Shown here piece after piece: positions 27,198-37,737 of a DNA stretch of 48,233 bases. The DNA is from Candidatus Competibacteraceae bacterium (GTDB taxonomy: Bacteria > Pseudomonadota > Gammaproteobacteria > Competibacterales > Competibacteraceae), in NCBI GenBank assembly GCA_016790045.1, contig JAEUPW010000111.1, positions 1 to 48,233 of the forward strand, given 5' to 3'. The notes under the pieces are model-generated. The model was not told the origin of the DNA, made no database searches, and worked only from the letters and a program-made list of their open reading frames with translations. The stretch's first letter is position 1. Each line of letters starts with the position of its first letter. Both the position numbers and the translations under genes were made by a program.

Positions 27198-28205
27198 TCA
27201 CTGCATGAAATAGCTTTCCGCAAGCAAATCGTGCAGCTCGCCCAGGCCGATCTGAAAGTCGTCGATGAATTCGTGCAAGCCCGCGTGGGCCAGTTCCGGC
27301 ACGGCCGCCGCGCTCAAACGCTGCTTGAGCCCGTCGATGGCCGCCAGCGGTTCGGCGTTTTTGGGCAAATTCCGCAAGCAGGTCTCCAATTCCTTCAAAC
27401 AGAAGAAAACGGCGCGGGGGAACGCGGGGTCCTGCAACAGAAATTTCACCACATCCGGGCCGCCGACGCGCGAGCGCACCTGTTGCCGGTACATCTGATA
27501 GGCGCTCAAGGATTTCAGCACGCTCATCCATTGAATGCTCTCGAACGGGTTTTGTTCTTCCGGCTGCACTGCGTTCGCGCTCTGAATTTGGCCGCCGCCG
27601 GACTGGCTTTGGGCCTGCTCCTGTTTGGCGAGCGCCGCCGGCTGATGGGGCCGGGGCAACAGATCGGCCGAGCGGACATCCAGGATCCGGGTGGTCATGT
27701 CGGCGCGTTCCAGGAAGCGGCCCAGCCGGACGAAATCGTAGGCGGGGGTGCGGCTCATGGCCCCGGCCAGCATCCCGTTGACCTGCTGCGCGCCGTGGAT
27801 CACCCGGCGCAGAAATTCGAAGCGGCCGCGCCGGGTGGGCAGATGGTCGCGCGCGAAAATGTACAGGCCATTGATCTGCTCCCACGCCTCTTGCGGCACG
27901 GTGTCTCGGGTGGTGCGCAGATTTTCGCGGGCGCAGGCCAAACTCGACAGAATCGAACCGGGATGGTCGCGGTCCCCGATCAAAAACTTCACCACGACGT
28001 TTTCTTCGTCGGTCTGGGCGGGGTGTTTCTTGAAAAACGGTTGCTCGGCTCCGACGATCGAGATCAGCGGCAGCCAACCGAAGGTCATGCTGCGGGGCAA
28101 GTCCAGCAGCAGATTGGTGTTGACGTTGATGATGCGCGCGGTGTCTTCGGCGCGCTCGATATAGCGGGCCATCCAATAAATGTTTTGAGCGACGCGAGAC
28201 AACAT
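27198..28205 (-). CDS. Alpha-E domain protein (ATP-grasp partner)
   Basis: Uncharacterised all-helical protein of the alpha-E (DUF403) family, found beside circularly permuted ATP-grasp proteins and predicted by comparative genomics to act with them in peptide or amide synthesis. 335 residues: MLSRVAQNIYWMARYIERAEDTAR is the family's N-terminal signature, echoed by FVRLGRFLERADMTTRILDVR at 158-178, so the fold looks duplicated. Residues about 186-220 are a Gln/Ser/Gly-rich linker that interrupts the helices. It starts two bases after the ATP-grasp stop, so the pair is translationally coupled. No transglutaminase gene, often the third member, follows. Confidence 0.9.
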   Translation of the reverse strand: MLSRVAQNIYWMARYIERAEDTARIINVNTNLLLDLPRSMTFGWLPLISIVGAEQPFFKKHPAQTDEENVVVKFLIGDRDHPGSILSSLACARENLRTTRDTVPQEAWEQINGLYIFARDHLPTRRGRFEFLRRVIHGAQQVNGMLAGAMSRTPAYDFVRLGRFLERADMTTRILDVRSADLLPRPHQPAALAKQEQAQSQSGGGQIQSANAVQPEEQNPFESIQWMSVLKSLSAYQMYRQQVRSRVGGPDVVKFLLQDPAFPRAVFFCLKELETCLRNLPKNAEPLAAIDGLKQRLSAAAVPELAHAGLHEFIDDFQIGLGELHDLLAESYFMQ

Positions 28206-28207
28206 GA

Positions 28208-29662
28208 TCAAAGGCCCTCGGTATCGACGATCCAGGTGTCTTTGCTGCCCCCGCCTTGCGAGGAATTGACCACCAGCGAACCCTCGCGCAGCGCCACCCG
28301 GGTCAGGCCGCCGGTGGTTACGTAAGTGGTGGGCCCGGACAGCACGAAGGGCCGCAAATCGACGTGGCGCGGCTCCATGCGCCGGTCGCACAACGTCGGC
28401 GAGGTCGACAGCGCCAGGGTGGGTTGGGCGATGTAGTTGCGGGGGTTTTGCTGGATCAATCCGGCGAAGCGCTTGCGTTCGGCGGGCGTGGCGTGCGGCC
28501 CGACCAACATGCCGTAGCCGCCGGATTCGTTGGCCGGCTTCACCACCAGCTTGTCGAGATTGGCCAAGGTGTGGTGGCGGTCCTGCTCCCGCATGCACAG
28601 ATAAGACGGCACGTTGGGAATGAGCGGGTCTTGATCGAGATAATATTTGATGATCTGCGGCACGAAAGCGTAGACCACCTTGTCGTCGGCCACGCCCGCG
28701 CCCGGCGCGTTGGCCAGCGCCACCTTGCCTTTGCGCCACGCCCGCATCAAGCCTGGCACCCCCAACGCGGAATCGGGCCGGAACGCTTCCGGGTCCATGA
28801 ATAGGTCGTCGATGCGCCGGTAGATCACGTCCACGCGCGCCAGGCCGCTGATGGTGCGCATGTAGACACCATCATCGACGCCGACTTCCAGGTCGCCGCC
28901 CTCGACCAATTCGACCCCCATCTGTTGGGCGAGATAGGCGTGCTCGAAATAAGCCGAGTTATAAATGCCGGGTGTGAGCACCACCACGGTCGGCTGATCG
29001 CCCGGTCGCGGCGAGAGCGAAGCCAGCATGTCGTAAAGCCGCAAGCTGTAGTCATCGACCGGCTGGATGCGCTGGTATTCGAACAATTCGGGGAATACCC
29101 GCTTGGTGACCACCCGGTTTTCCAGCATGTAGGACACGCCGGAGGGCACGCGCAAGTTGTCTTCCAGCACGTAAAGCGTGCCGTCTCGATCGCGCACCAG
29201 ATCCGAGCCGCAGATGTGCGCCCAAACGCCGTGGCGGGGGTTGACGCCGACGCATTGAGGCCGGAAATTGGCCGACTGCGCCAGCACCTCGGCCGGAAAA
29301 ACGCCGTCCTTGATGATCCGTTGATCGTGATACAGATCGTCGATAAACAGGTTGAGCGCCTGCACCCGTTGCCGCAAACCGGCGTCGGTGCGGTCCCATT
29401 CCCGCTTGGGGATGATGCGCGGCACGATGTCGAACGGCCAGGCTCGGTCGATGCTGGCGCCTTCGGCGTACACCGTAAAGGTGATCCCCATGACCAGAAT
29501 CGCGAGTTCGGCGGCGGTTTTGCGCTCGCTCAATTCTTCGTCGCTCAGGGAGGTGAGATATTCGCACAGCGCCTGGGCCGCCGGACGAGGCCCTGTCCGA
29601 TGATCGATGAGTTCGTCGTAGGAACCCGACGCGGCATAGTGTTGCCATTCGATAACCATCAT
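28208..29662 (-). CDS. Circularly permuted ATP-grasp protein
   Basis: Predicted ATP-dependent carboxylate-amine ligase of the circularly permuted type-2 ATP-grasp family (DUF404/DUF407). 484 residues. Visible family features are NPRHGVWAHICGSDLVRDRDG, VLEDNLRVPSGVSYMLENR (an ATP/metal acidic region), VVVLTPGIYNSAYFEHAYLA, YRRIDDLFMDP, VVKPANESGGYG and the C-terminal GGLTRVALREGSLVVNSSQGGGSKDTWI. Substrates are unknown. AAGGA lies just upstream of two consecutive ATG codons (29662 and 29659); either may be used. Divergent from the XRE gene across 758 bases. Confidence 0.92.
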   Translation of the reverse strand: MMVIEWQHYAASGSYDELIDHRTGPRPAAQALCEYLTSLSDEELSERKTAAELAILVMGITFTVYAEGASIDRAWPFDIVPRIIPKREWDRTDAGLRQRVQALNLFIDDLYHDQRIIKDGVFPAEVLAQSANFRPQCVGVNPRHGVWAHICGSDLVRDRDGTLYVLEDNLRVPSGVSYMLENRVVTKRVFPELFEYQRIQPVDDYSLRLYDMLASLSPRPGDQPTVVVLTPGIYNSAYFEHAYLAQQMGVELVEGGDLEVGVDDGVYMRTISGLARVDVIYRRIDDLFMDPEAFRPDSALGVPGLMRAWRKGKVALANAPGAGVADDKVVYAFVPQIIKYYLDQDPLIPNVPSYLCMREQDRHHTLANLDKLVVKPANESGGYGMLVGPHATPAERKRFAGLIQQNPRNYIAQPTLALSTSPTLCDRRMEPRHVDLRPFVLSGPTTYVTTGGLTRVALREGSLVVNSSQGGGSKDTWIVDTEGL

Positions 29663-29837
29663 CGTGTCCTTGAGGTTGACGTTTCATTGGATCTTGCAGG
29701 GCTTAGAGCAAAATCCAAGCCAACGGGTTTTCGGGCGATGTCTCGACCTCGCCCCGAGGCGAGCGCGCGTTGCCGATCCTGCGGCTCGGTGCGCGGCGCT
29801 ACGCTTTCGGATAAAGGGCTTAAACCGCTTTGGCTTG

Positions 29838-29876
29838 AGGCGAGCGCGCTGTAAAAGAACAGCGCAACTCTCGCCT
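29838..29876. repeat. Two-tier stem-loop in the ATP-grasp/XRE intergenic region
   Basis: Arms AGGCGAG (29838-29844) and CTCGCCT (29870-29876) form an outer 7-bp stem; GCGCTGT (29846-29852) and ACAGCGC (29859-29865) form an inner 7-bp stem around the loop AAAAGA. A small asymmetric internal loop (C against AACT) separates them. No T-run follows on either strand, so it is not a simple terminator. Confidence 0.7.
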
Positions 29877-30237
29877 GAGACTGGTGGAGAACCTGGCGGG
29901 TGAGAATGATCGCGCGCACTCCAACAGGGCGACCCACAACGGGTTTGCACGGCAAAAGTGCGGCTCTAAGCGTGACCGGGTTTTCGATGAGAGTTCGGTG
30001 CGGCGCCCGCAGCGGCGGTCGCTATCGGGTTTTGTGTCCGAATCACTTTTCACGCCGAAGGTGCCGCATTTAAAAGCTTTTTGTGGGTTTTTTGAAAAGG
30101 TTCATGAACAAGGAAAAGAATATTTAGTTGATTTTGCTGATCTCGCCGCAATTTAGGGACCCATTTATGCCAGCGTATCGCGGCATGGAGGAGATTTGCT
30201 CAATAATGTGTAGGAGACAGTTGATGTGACTGCTCTT

Positions 30238-30294
30238 ATTCAGTTACAATTTTCTGAATGCGTCATCAGAATTACTCTTTTCGATTCAGTGAAT
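30238..30294. repeat. Clustered ATTCAG/CTGAAT inverted motifs
   Basis: ATTCAG at 30238-30243 is inverted as CTGAAT at 30254-30259 (10-base spacer), and a perfect palindrome ATTCAGTGAAT lies at 30284-30294. Position 130-180 bases upstream of the XRE start in AT-rich DNA suggests regulator sites; unproven. Confidence 0.45.
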
Positions 30295-30354
30295 TCCGAA
30301 CTTGATGGGAGAAGCTCGCTGGGGACGATGCAAAATAACAGATAATGAATTTTA

Positions 30355-30394
30355 CATTGTTTCCTTGGTTTAACACATTATTCTTCATTGTTTT
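30355..30394. repeat. Paired CATTGTTT 8-mers 31 bp apart before the XRE gene
   Basis: CATTGTTT occurs at 30355-30362 and 30386-30393, in the immediate AT-rich leader of the XRE gene. Spacing is about three helical turns, which would suit autoregulation, but no binding evidence exists. Confidence 0.4.
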
Positions 30395-30420
30395 ATAGAA
30401 GACGAACAAGGGGATAAACG

Positions 30421-30771
30421 ATGGATTTTGGCAGCTATGTGCGTCAGCTTCGCGAGCAGCGCCGCGAAGTGAACCGTCGCTATTCAGTCCGACAGACGGC
30501 GCAACGGATTGGCGTGGAACCCGCTTATTTGAGCAAGATCGAGCGGGGTGACGTCTCGCCGCCGTCTGAAGACACTATCAGAAAGCTGGCTGCCGATCTG
30601 GGCGAAGACGCCGATTTGCTACTGGCGCTGGCCGGCAAGGTTTCCAGCGATATCCGCGAAATCGTCATGAAACGGCCGATCCTGTTCGCCGAAATGATTC
30701 GCGGTTTGAGCGATGTTCCCGATGACGAGCTAACCGTCCTGGTGCGTCGGGTCCGCAATGGAGAATGGTAG
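30421..30771 (+). CDS. XRE-family helix-turn-helix regulator
   Basis: DNA-binding protein of 116 residues. The HTH spans about residues 5-65 with SVRQTAQRIGVEPAYLSKIERG as the recognition core and PPSEDTIRKLA after it. The C-terminal half (AGKVSSDIREIVMKRPILFAEMIRGL, then VRRVRNGEW) is a conserved helical extension seen in a widespread proteobacterial XRE subgroup and may mediate dimerisation. AAGGGGAT lies about 8 bases before the ATG. Upstream DNA is AT-rich with paired repeats, so autoregulation is plausible. It is 53 bases upstream of the deacetylase and probably co-transcribed. Targets unknown. Confidence 0.9.
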   Translation: MDFGSYVRQLREQRREVNRRYSVRQTAQRIGVEPAYLSKIERGDVSPPSEDTIRKLAADLGEDADLLLALAGKVSSDIREIVMKRPILFAEMIRGLSDVPDDELTVLVRRVRNGEW

Positions 30772-30824
30772 GGCGCGCGAATTTTGGCGTTGGCGACGGT
30801 TTTCGTTAGTGGCGGGCGGCGGCG

Positions 30825-31478
30825 ATGAAGGTCGTTCAAAGCTGGGATGATGGCGTGGTCGATGATGTTCGCTTGACGGAGCTGTTGCGCCGTTATGGCG
30901 CGACCGCGACGTTTAACTTAAATCCCGGATTGCATCAGCCCCGGCGTTCCTACAGTTGGAGCTATGGCGCCAAGGAAGTCTGGCGGCTCGGTCAAGAGGA
31001 ACTGGCGAGCGTGTACGCCGGCTTTGAAATCGCCAACCACTCGCTGCATCATCCCAATCTGCCCGATTTGGCGCCGCAGGAATTGGGGCGAGAAGTCGGA
31101 GATAGCCGCCGCATCCTACAGGATTGGTTCCAGCAGCCGGTGCGCGGCTTTTGCTATCCTTTCGGGACCTGGAATCCGGCGGTGCGAGAAGCGATTCGCG
31201 CCGCCGGACACGTTTACGCCCGCACCGTGGTCGAGTGCGATCCCGCGTTCCCGCCCTCCGATCCTTTTGAGTTTGGAGTCAGTTGCCGGTTTGCCGACCC
31301 CGCATTCTGGACGCGCTACGAGCACGTCAAAGCCAGGGGTGGGGTGTTCTTTTTTTGGGGCCACAGCTACGAATTGACCGACGAGGGGATGTGGGCTGAC
31401 CTGGAGAATAAAATTGCCGGCATCAGCGCCGATCCGGCGGCGCAATGGGGCAATCTCGAAACCCTGTTCGCCGCCTGA
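30825..31478 (+). CDS. Polysaccharide deacetylase family protein (NodB/CE4)
   Basis: Metal-dependent N- or O-deacetylase of carbohydrate-esterase family 4. 217 residues, no signal peptide, so apparently cytoplasmic. Motif 1 SWDDG supplies Asp8 (base) and Asp9 (metal); motif 2 HSLHHP gives His72 and His76; motif 3 is YPFGTWN at 111-117; motif 5 is GHSYE at 179-183. The small size and first motif SWDDG instead of TFDDG place it with short intracellular members whose substrates are unknown. It follows the XRE gene and converges on metH. Confidence 0.9.
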   Translation: MKVVQSWDDGVVDDVRLTELLRRYGATATFNLNPGLHQPRRSYSWSYGAKEVWRLGQEELASVYAGFEIANHSLHHPNLPDLAPQELGREVGDSRRILQDWFQQPVRGFCYPFGTWNPAVREAIRAAGHVYARTVVECDPAFPPSDPFEFGVSCRFADPAFWTRYEHVKARGGVFFFWGHSYELTDEGMWADLENKIAGISADPAAQWGNLETLFAA

Positions 31479-31496
31479 TCGCCCATTGCTCGAAGA

Positions 31497-35195
<3,699 letters not shown>

Positions 35196-35234
35196 CGGCG
35201 GAATACTCGGTCACTGCAACGAAACAGCAAAAAA

Positions 35235-35597
35235 TCACGTAAGCTGGAAGGCGTCCCGAATCCATTCGACTTGCGGCTCATGCCCGCTTTGCAGAATGGC
35301 CACCACATCGAAGCGGCAAGGCAGGTCGAGCCGCTGGCGTTGCAGGTAGAAGGCCGCCGCGCGCAACAGGCGCTGCTGTTTGCTTCGGGTCACGGATTCG
35401 GCGGGCGTGCCGAAACGGGCATGGCGGCGGCTGCGCACTTCCACAAACACCAATTGCCCGCCATCGTGCAAGATCAAATCCAGCTCGCCGACCCGGCAAC
35501 GGAAATTGCGGGTCACCAAGATCAGCCCGCGCGCTTCCAAATAGCGGAGCGCAAAATCCTCGGCGGCGGTTCCCTGCGCGACGCGGCTGATCACGGA
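35235..35597 (-). CDS. yraN: YraN family endonuclease-like protein
   Basis: UPF0102 protein with a PD-(D/E)xK nuclease fold; role uncertain, possibly DNA repair or recombination. A GTG start with GGAG seven bases upstream gives 120 residues beginning just before the conserved GTAAEDFALRYLEARG helix. The nuclease core is GELDLI (Glu37, Asp39) and FVEVRSR (Glu52), followed by SVTRSKQQRLLRAA and CRFDVVAI. ATG codons at 35642 and 35660 extend the frame but lack ribosome-binding sites, and the latter would overlap the rsmI start. Divergent from rsmI, the usual gammaproteobacterial neighbour, and upstream of metH. Confidence 0.88.
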   Translation of the reverse strand, partial: SVISRVAQGTAAEDFALRYLEARGLILVTRNFRCRVGELDLILHDGGQLVFVEVRSRRHARFGTPAESVTRSKQQRLLRAAAFYLQRQRLDLPCRFDVVAILQSGHEPQVEWIRDAFQLT

Positions 35598-35658
35598 CGG
35601 TCTCCAACAAAGCCAGAGCGGGATCTCCAAAAATTCACGCATTGTAAAGGGTTGAAGC

Positions 35659-36522
35659 ATGACCGTCGAATCCGGCGCGCTTTACGTGGTGGCGACTCCC
35701 ATCGGCAATCTGGAAGACATCACGCTCCGGGCGCTGCGCACCTTGCGGGAAGTCGATTGCATCGCCGCCGAAGACACCCGCCACACGGGTCAATTGCTGC
35801 GGCATTTCGACATCGACAAGCCGCTGCTATCGCTGCACGACCACAACGAGCGCAACCGCGTCGAGCGGATCGCGGCGCTTTTGGGGGAAGGCAAAAACGT
35901 GGCGCTGGTCTCCGATGCCGGCACGCCGCTGATCAGCGATCCGGGCTTTCCGCTGGTGCGCGAGCTGCGCCGCCGGGGTCTGTCCGTCGTTCCCATACCG
36001 GGGCCGAGCAGCGTGCTGGCAGCCTTGTCGGTCGCCGGCTTACCGACCGACCGTTTTGTTTTCGAAGGCTTTCTGCCGGCGAAAACCGCCGCGCGCCGCG
36101 AGCGGTTGCGAGAGCTGGCACGGGAAGCGCGCACGCTGGTTTTTTTCGAGGCCAGCCATCGAATCGCGGAAGCCTTGGGCGATCTGGCGCTGGAGCTGGG
36201 CGGCGAACGTCCGGCGGCGCTCGCGCGCGAGCTGACCAAGCGGTTCGAACAAGTGAAAAGCGCCACCTTGAGCGAACTCAACGCCTGGCTGGCCGCCGAA
36301 CCCCATCGGAGCAAAGGCGAGTTCGTCATCGTAGCGCACGGCGCGCCGGCCGCGGTCGAGGCGGATACTCCGGAGAGCCGGGCGCTGCTGACCGCTTTGC
36401 TGGCAGAACTGCCGCTGAGCCGCGCCGTGGCCGTGGCGACCAAGGTGACCGGCCTGCGCAAGCGGGCGCTCTACGATCTGGCGCTCCTGATGGGAGAGCG
36501 GCAAGCGGATGAAAAATCGTGA
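35659..36522 (+). CDS. rsmI: 16S rRNA (cytidine1402-2'-O)-methyltransferase
   Basis: SAM-dependent methylation of C1402 in the ribosomal P site, together with RsmH encoded further along this window. 287 residues: LYVVATPIGNLEDITLRAL start, EDTRHTGQLL, SDAGTPLISDPG and PIPGPSSVLAAL, all signatures of the tetrapyrrole-methylase-fold RsmI family. AAGGG precedes the ATG by about 8 bases. It is divergent from yraN and followed after 42 bases by rnpB. Confidence 0.97.
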   Translation: MTVESGALYVVATPIGNLEDITLRALRTLREVDCIAAEDTRHTGQLLRHFDIDKPLLSLHDHNERNRVERIAALLGEGKNVALVSDAGTPLISDPGFPLVRELRRRGLSVVPIPGPSSVLAALSVAGLPTDRFVFEGFLPAKTAARRERLRELAREARTLVFFEASHRIAEALGDLALELGGERPAALARELTKRFEQVKSATLSELNAWLAAEPHRSKGEFVIVAHGAPAAVEADTPESRALLTALLAELPLSRAVAVATKVTGLRKRALYDLALLMGERQADEKS

Positions 36523-36529
36523 TTTCAGC

Positions 36530-36558
36530 TTGCCAAGCAGCGCCCCGATATGGACACT
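36530..36558 (+). promoter_or_regulatory. Likely rnpB promoter
   Basis: TTGCCA (36530-36535) and GACACT (36553-36558) are 17 bases apart and lie in the short gap after rsmI; a start about 7 bases downstream falls at 36565, the predicted 5' end of the RNA. The -10 is a poor consensus match. Confidence 0.55.
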
Positions 36559-36564
36559 ATGCGC

Positions 36565-36916
36565 GGGAACCGGCCGGACGGTCGCCGTATCGCTCGACGG
36601 TGCGGAGGAAAGTCCGGGCTCCACAGGACAGGGCGCCAGGTAACGCCTGGGCGGCGCGAGCCGACGGAAAGTGCCACAGAAAATACACCGCCAACGTTCG
36701 CGAGAACCGGCAAGGGTGAAAAGGTGCGGTAAGAGCGCACCGCGCGTCTGGCAACAGGCGCGGCAGGGCAAACCCCGCCCGGAGCAAGACCAAATAGGGG
36801 AGCGTATCGCGTGGTCCGCGCGGCTCCCGGGTAGGTCGCTACAGGCGTCTGGCGACAGGCGTCGCAGAGGAATGACCGTTCTCGACAGAACCCGGCTTAC
36901 AGGCCGGTTCCCTATT
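36565..36916 (+). ncRNA. rnpB: RNase P RNA, bacterial class A
   Basis: Catalytic RNA of RNase P, which matures tRNA 5' ends. The ends form an 11-bp P1 helix, GGGAACCGGCC (36565-36575) with GGCCGGTTCCC (36902-36912). Conserved core elements match the E. coli RNA: GAGGAAAGTCCGGGCTCC after position 36604, GCCAGGTAACGCCTGG, AAGGGTGAAAAGGTGCGGTAAGAGC, CAAATAGGGG and GACAGAACCCGGCTTAC near the 3' end. At about 350 nt it is slightly shorter than the 377-nt E. coli RNA. TATTTTT after P1 could terminate transcription. Small open frames inside it are spurious. Confidence 0.97.
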
Positions 36917-37001
36917 TTTAAACCTCCCTACTCCGCCTTTGCGCGGGCGTGTCTGAAATAGAACCGAGCCCGTAAATATCGTTTCATTGCGTCTCGGTAT
37001 T

Positions 37002-37066
37002 GCAACAGCAGCGCGGGCGCTTCAGCTCGTTCATGCCCTGTTCCGCTTTCGTTGCAGCCTTTTTTT
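37002..37066 (+). terminator. Possible terminator or sRNA 3' end between rnpB and mraZ
   Basis: An imperfect long stem-loop closed by GCAAC (37002-37006) with GTTGC (37051-37055) and inner GGGC/GCCC pairs is followed by seven T residues at 37060-37066. It could end read-through from rnpB or an unannotated small RNA beginning near 36960. The rest of 36917-37150 shows no gene. Confidence 0.4.
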
Positions 37067-37150
37067 CAAACACTGGATAATTGGGTTTCGGGCGAAAATT
37101 TTTTGGGAGCCGGTCGGTTATTGGGGCCTTGAAAAAATAAAATATGTTGA

Positions 37151-37184
37151 ATTTATTAATAAATTTATTAAACAGATTTAATAA
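37151..37184. repeat. AT-rich palindrome and inverted repeat upstream of the mraZ promoter
   Basis: A perfect 14-bp palindrome ATTTATTAATAAAT (37151-37164) is followed at once by a perfect inverted repeat TTATTAAA-CAGA-TTTAATAA (37165-37184). They lie immediately upstream of the -35 hexamer, where an UP element or an upstream regulator would bind. Confidence 0.6.
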
Positions 37185-37190
37185 GTTTTC

Positions 37191-37220
37191 TTGACATCGA
37201 CCGGCGGCTCTACCTATAGT
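37191..37220 (+). promoter_or_regulatory. Promoter of the mraZ/dcw operon
   Basis: A perfect -35 TTGACA (37191-37196) and a near-consensus -10 TATAGT (37215-37220) are separated by 18 bases. The start point would be about 37226-37228, inside the first MraZ box. This is the strongest sigma-70 promoter visible in the window. Confidence 0.85.
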
Positions 37221-37222
37221 TA

Positions 37223-37247
37223 GTGGCGAAAAGTGGGAGAAAGTGGG
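37223..37247 (+). promoter_or_regulatory. MraZ operator boxes
   Basis: Three direct repeats GTGGC, GTGGG, GTGGG begin at 37223, 37233 and 37243, an exact 10-base period. This is the TGGGN-5-base-spacer arrangement bound by MraZ in E. coli and other bacteria. They cover the predicted transcription start, so autorepression of the dcw cluster is expected. The first box deviates (TGGCG). Confidence 0.85.
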
Positions 37248-37284
37248 GCGCGCGGACCTTCCGGCGCACTGAAGGGAGCCATCA

Positions 37285-37737
37285 TTGTTTCGGGGCATCC
37301 ATCGATTATCGCTGGACAACAAAGGCCGTTTATCGATACCTGCGGCCTATCGCCAGCGTCTGTTGGAAGCGAGCGAGGGCCGGATGGTGCTGACGATCGA
37401 TCGCGACCGCTGTCTTCTGCTGTATCCCCTCGAGGTGTGGGAAGAGATCGAGCGCCAGCTCCTTCGGCTGTCGAGCACCAACAAGCGCGCCCGCGCCTTG
37501 AAGCGGTTGTTGATGGGTCACGCCGAGGATTGCGAGATCGACAGCGGCGGCCGAATTTTGCTGCCGGGTCCGCTGCGAGGGTTCGCCGCGCTCGAAAAGC
37601 GCGTGGTGCTGGTGGGGCAAGGCAACAAATTTGAAATCTGGAACGATTCGGCTTGGCAAGCGTGGTGCGAGGCGGCGCTCGACGGAGAGAATGACGATGG
37701 CGAACCGATGCCGGATTTGGACGCGCTGGCCTTTTGA
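37285..37737 (+). CDS. mraZ: Transcriptional regulator MraZ
   Basis: Dodecameric AbrB-fold repressor of the division and cell-wall cluster, binding TGGGN repeats in its own promoter. 150 residues from a TTG start with GAAGGGAG about 6 bases upstream; no ATG fits. Two SpoVT/AbrB-like halves are visible: HRLSLDNKGRLSIPAAYRQ (about 5-24) and DCEIDSGGRILLPGPLR (about 82-98), each with the DxxGR signature. First gene of the operon; its stop overlaps the rsmH start by four bases. Confidence 0.95.
   Translation: MFRGIHRLSLDNKGRLSIPAAYRQRLLEASEGRMVLTIDRDRCLLLYPLEVWEEIERQLLRLSSTNKRARALKRLLMGHAEDCEIDSGGRILLPGPLRGFAALEKRVVLVGQGNKFEIWNDSAWQAWCEAALDGENDDGEPMPDLDALAF

Larger units (their letters stand above)
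29663..30420. other. Long intergenic stretch without a supported gene
   Basis: The left half (to about 30050) is GC-rich and full of inverted and direct repeats: 13-base GAGGCGAGCGCGC at 29756-29768 and 29837-29849, an 8-base inverted pair CAAGCCAA/TTGGCTTG (29716-29723, 29830-29837), and a strong stem-loop at 29838-29876. The right half (about 30050-30420) is markedly AT-rich against the genome, with a 10-bp palindrome GTTCATGAAC at 30100-30109 and clustered ATTCAG/CTGAAT motifs. Small open frames inside lack ribosome-binding sites and recognisable similarity. Confidence 0.7.

Noticed and set aside
29659..29955. 98-codon minus-strand frame overlapping the ATP-grasp start region
   Set aside because: Lies across repeats and hairpins, lacks a ribosome-binding site and any domain signature; more likely structured non-coding DNA.
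29884..30156. 90-codon open frame in the ATP-grasp/XRE gap
   Set aside because: No ribosome-binding site, no recognisable similarity, and its composition changes midway from GC-rich to AT-rich, following the underlying DNA rather than a coding pattern.
31430..31496. Possible terminator between the deacetylase gene and metH
   Set aside because: CAATGGG and CCCATTG could pair, but the loop is about 40 bases and no T-run follows on either strand.
35196..35234. Cobalamin riboswitch upstream of metH
   Set aside because: Only 39 bases separate yraN and metH, too short for the aptamer, and no B12-box-like sequence is visible.
36519..36961. Several short open frames after rsmI
   Set aside because: They fall inside rnpB, whose conserved RNA core and P1 helix explain the sequence.
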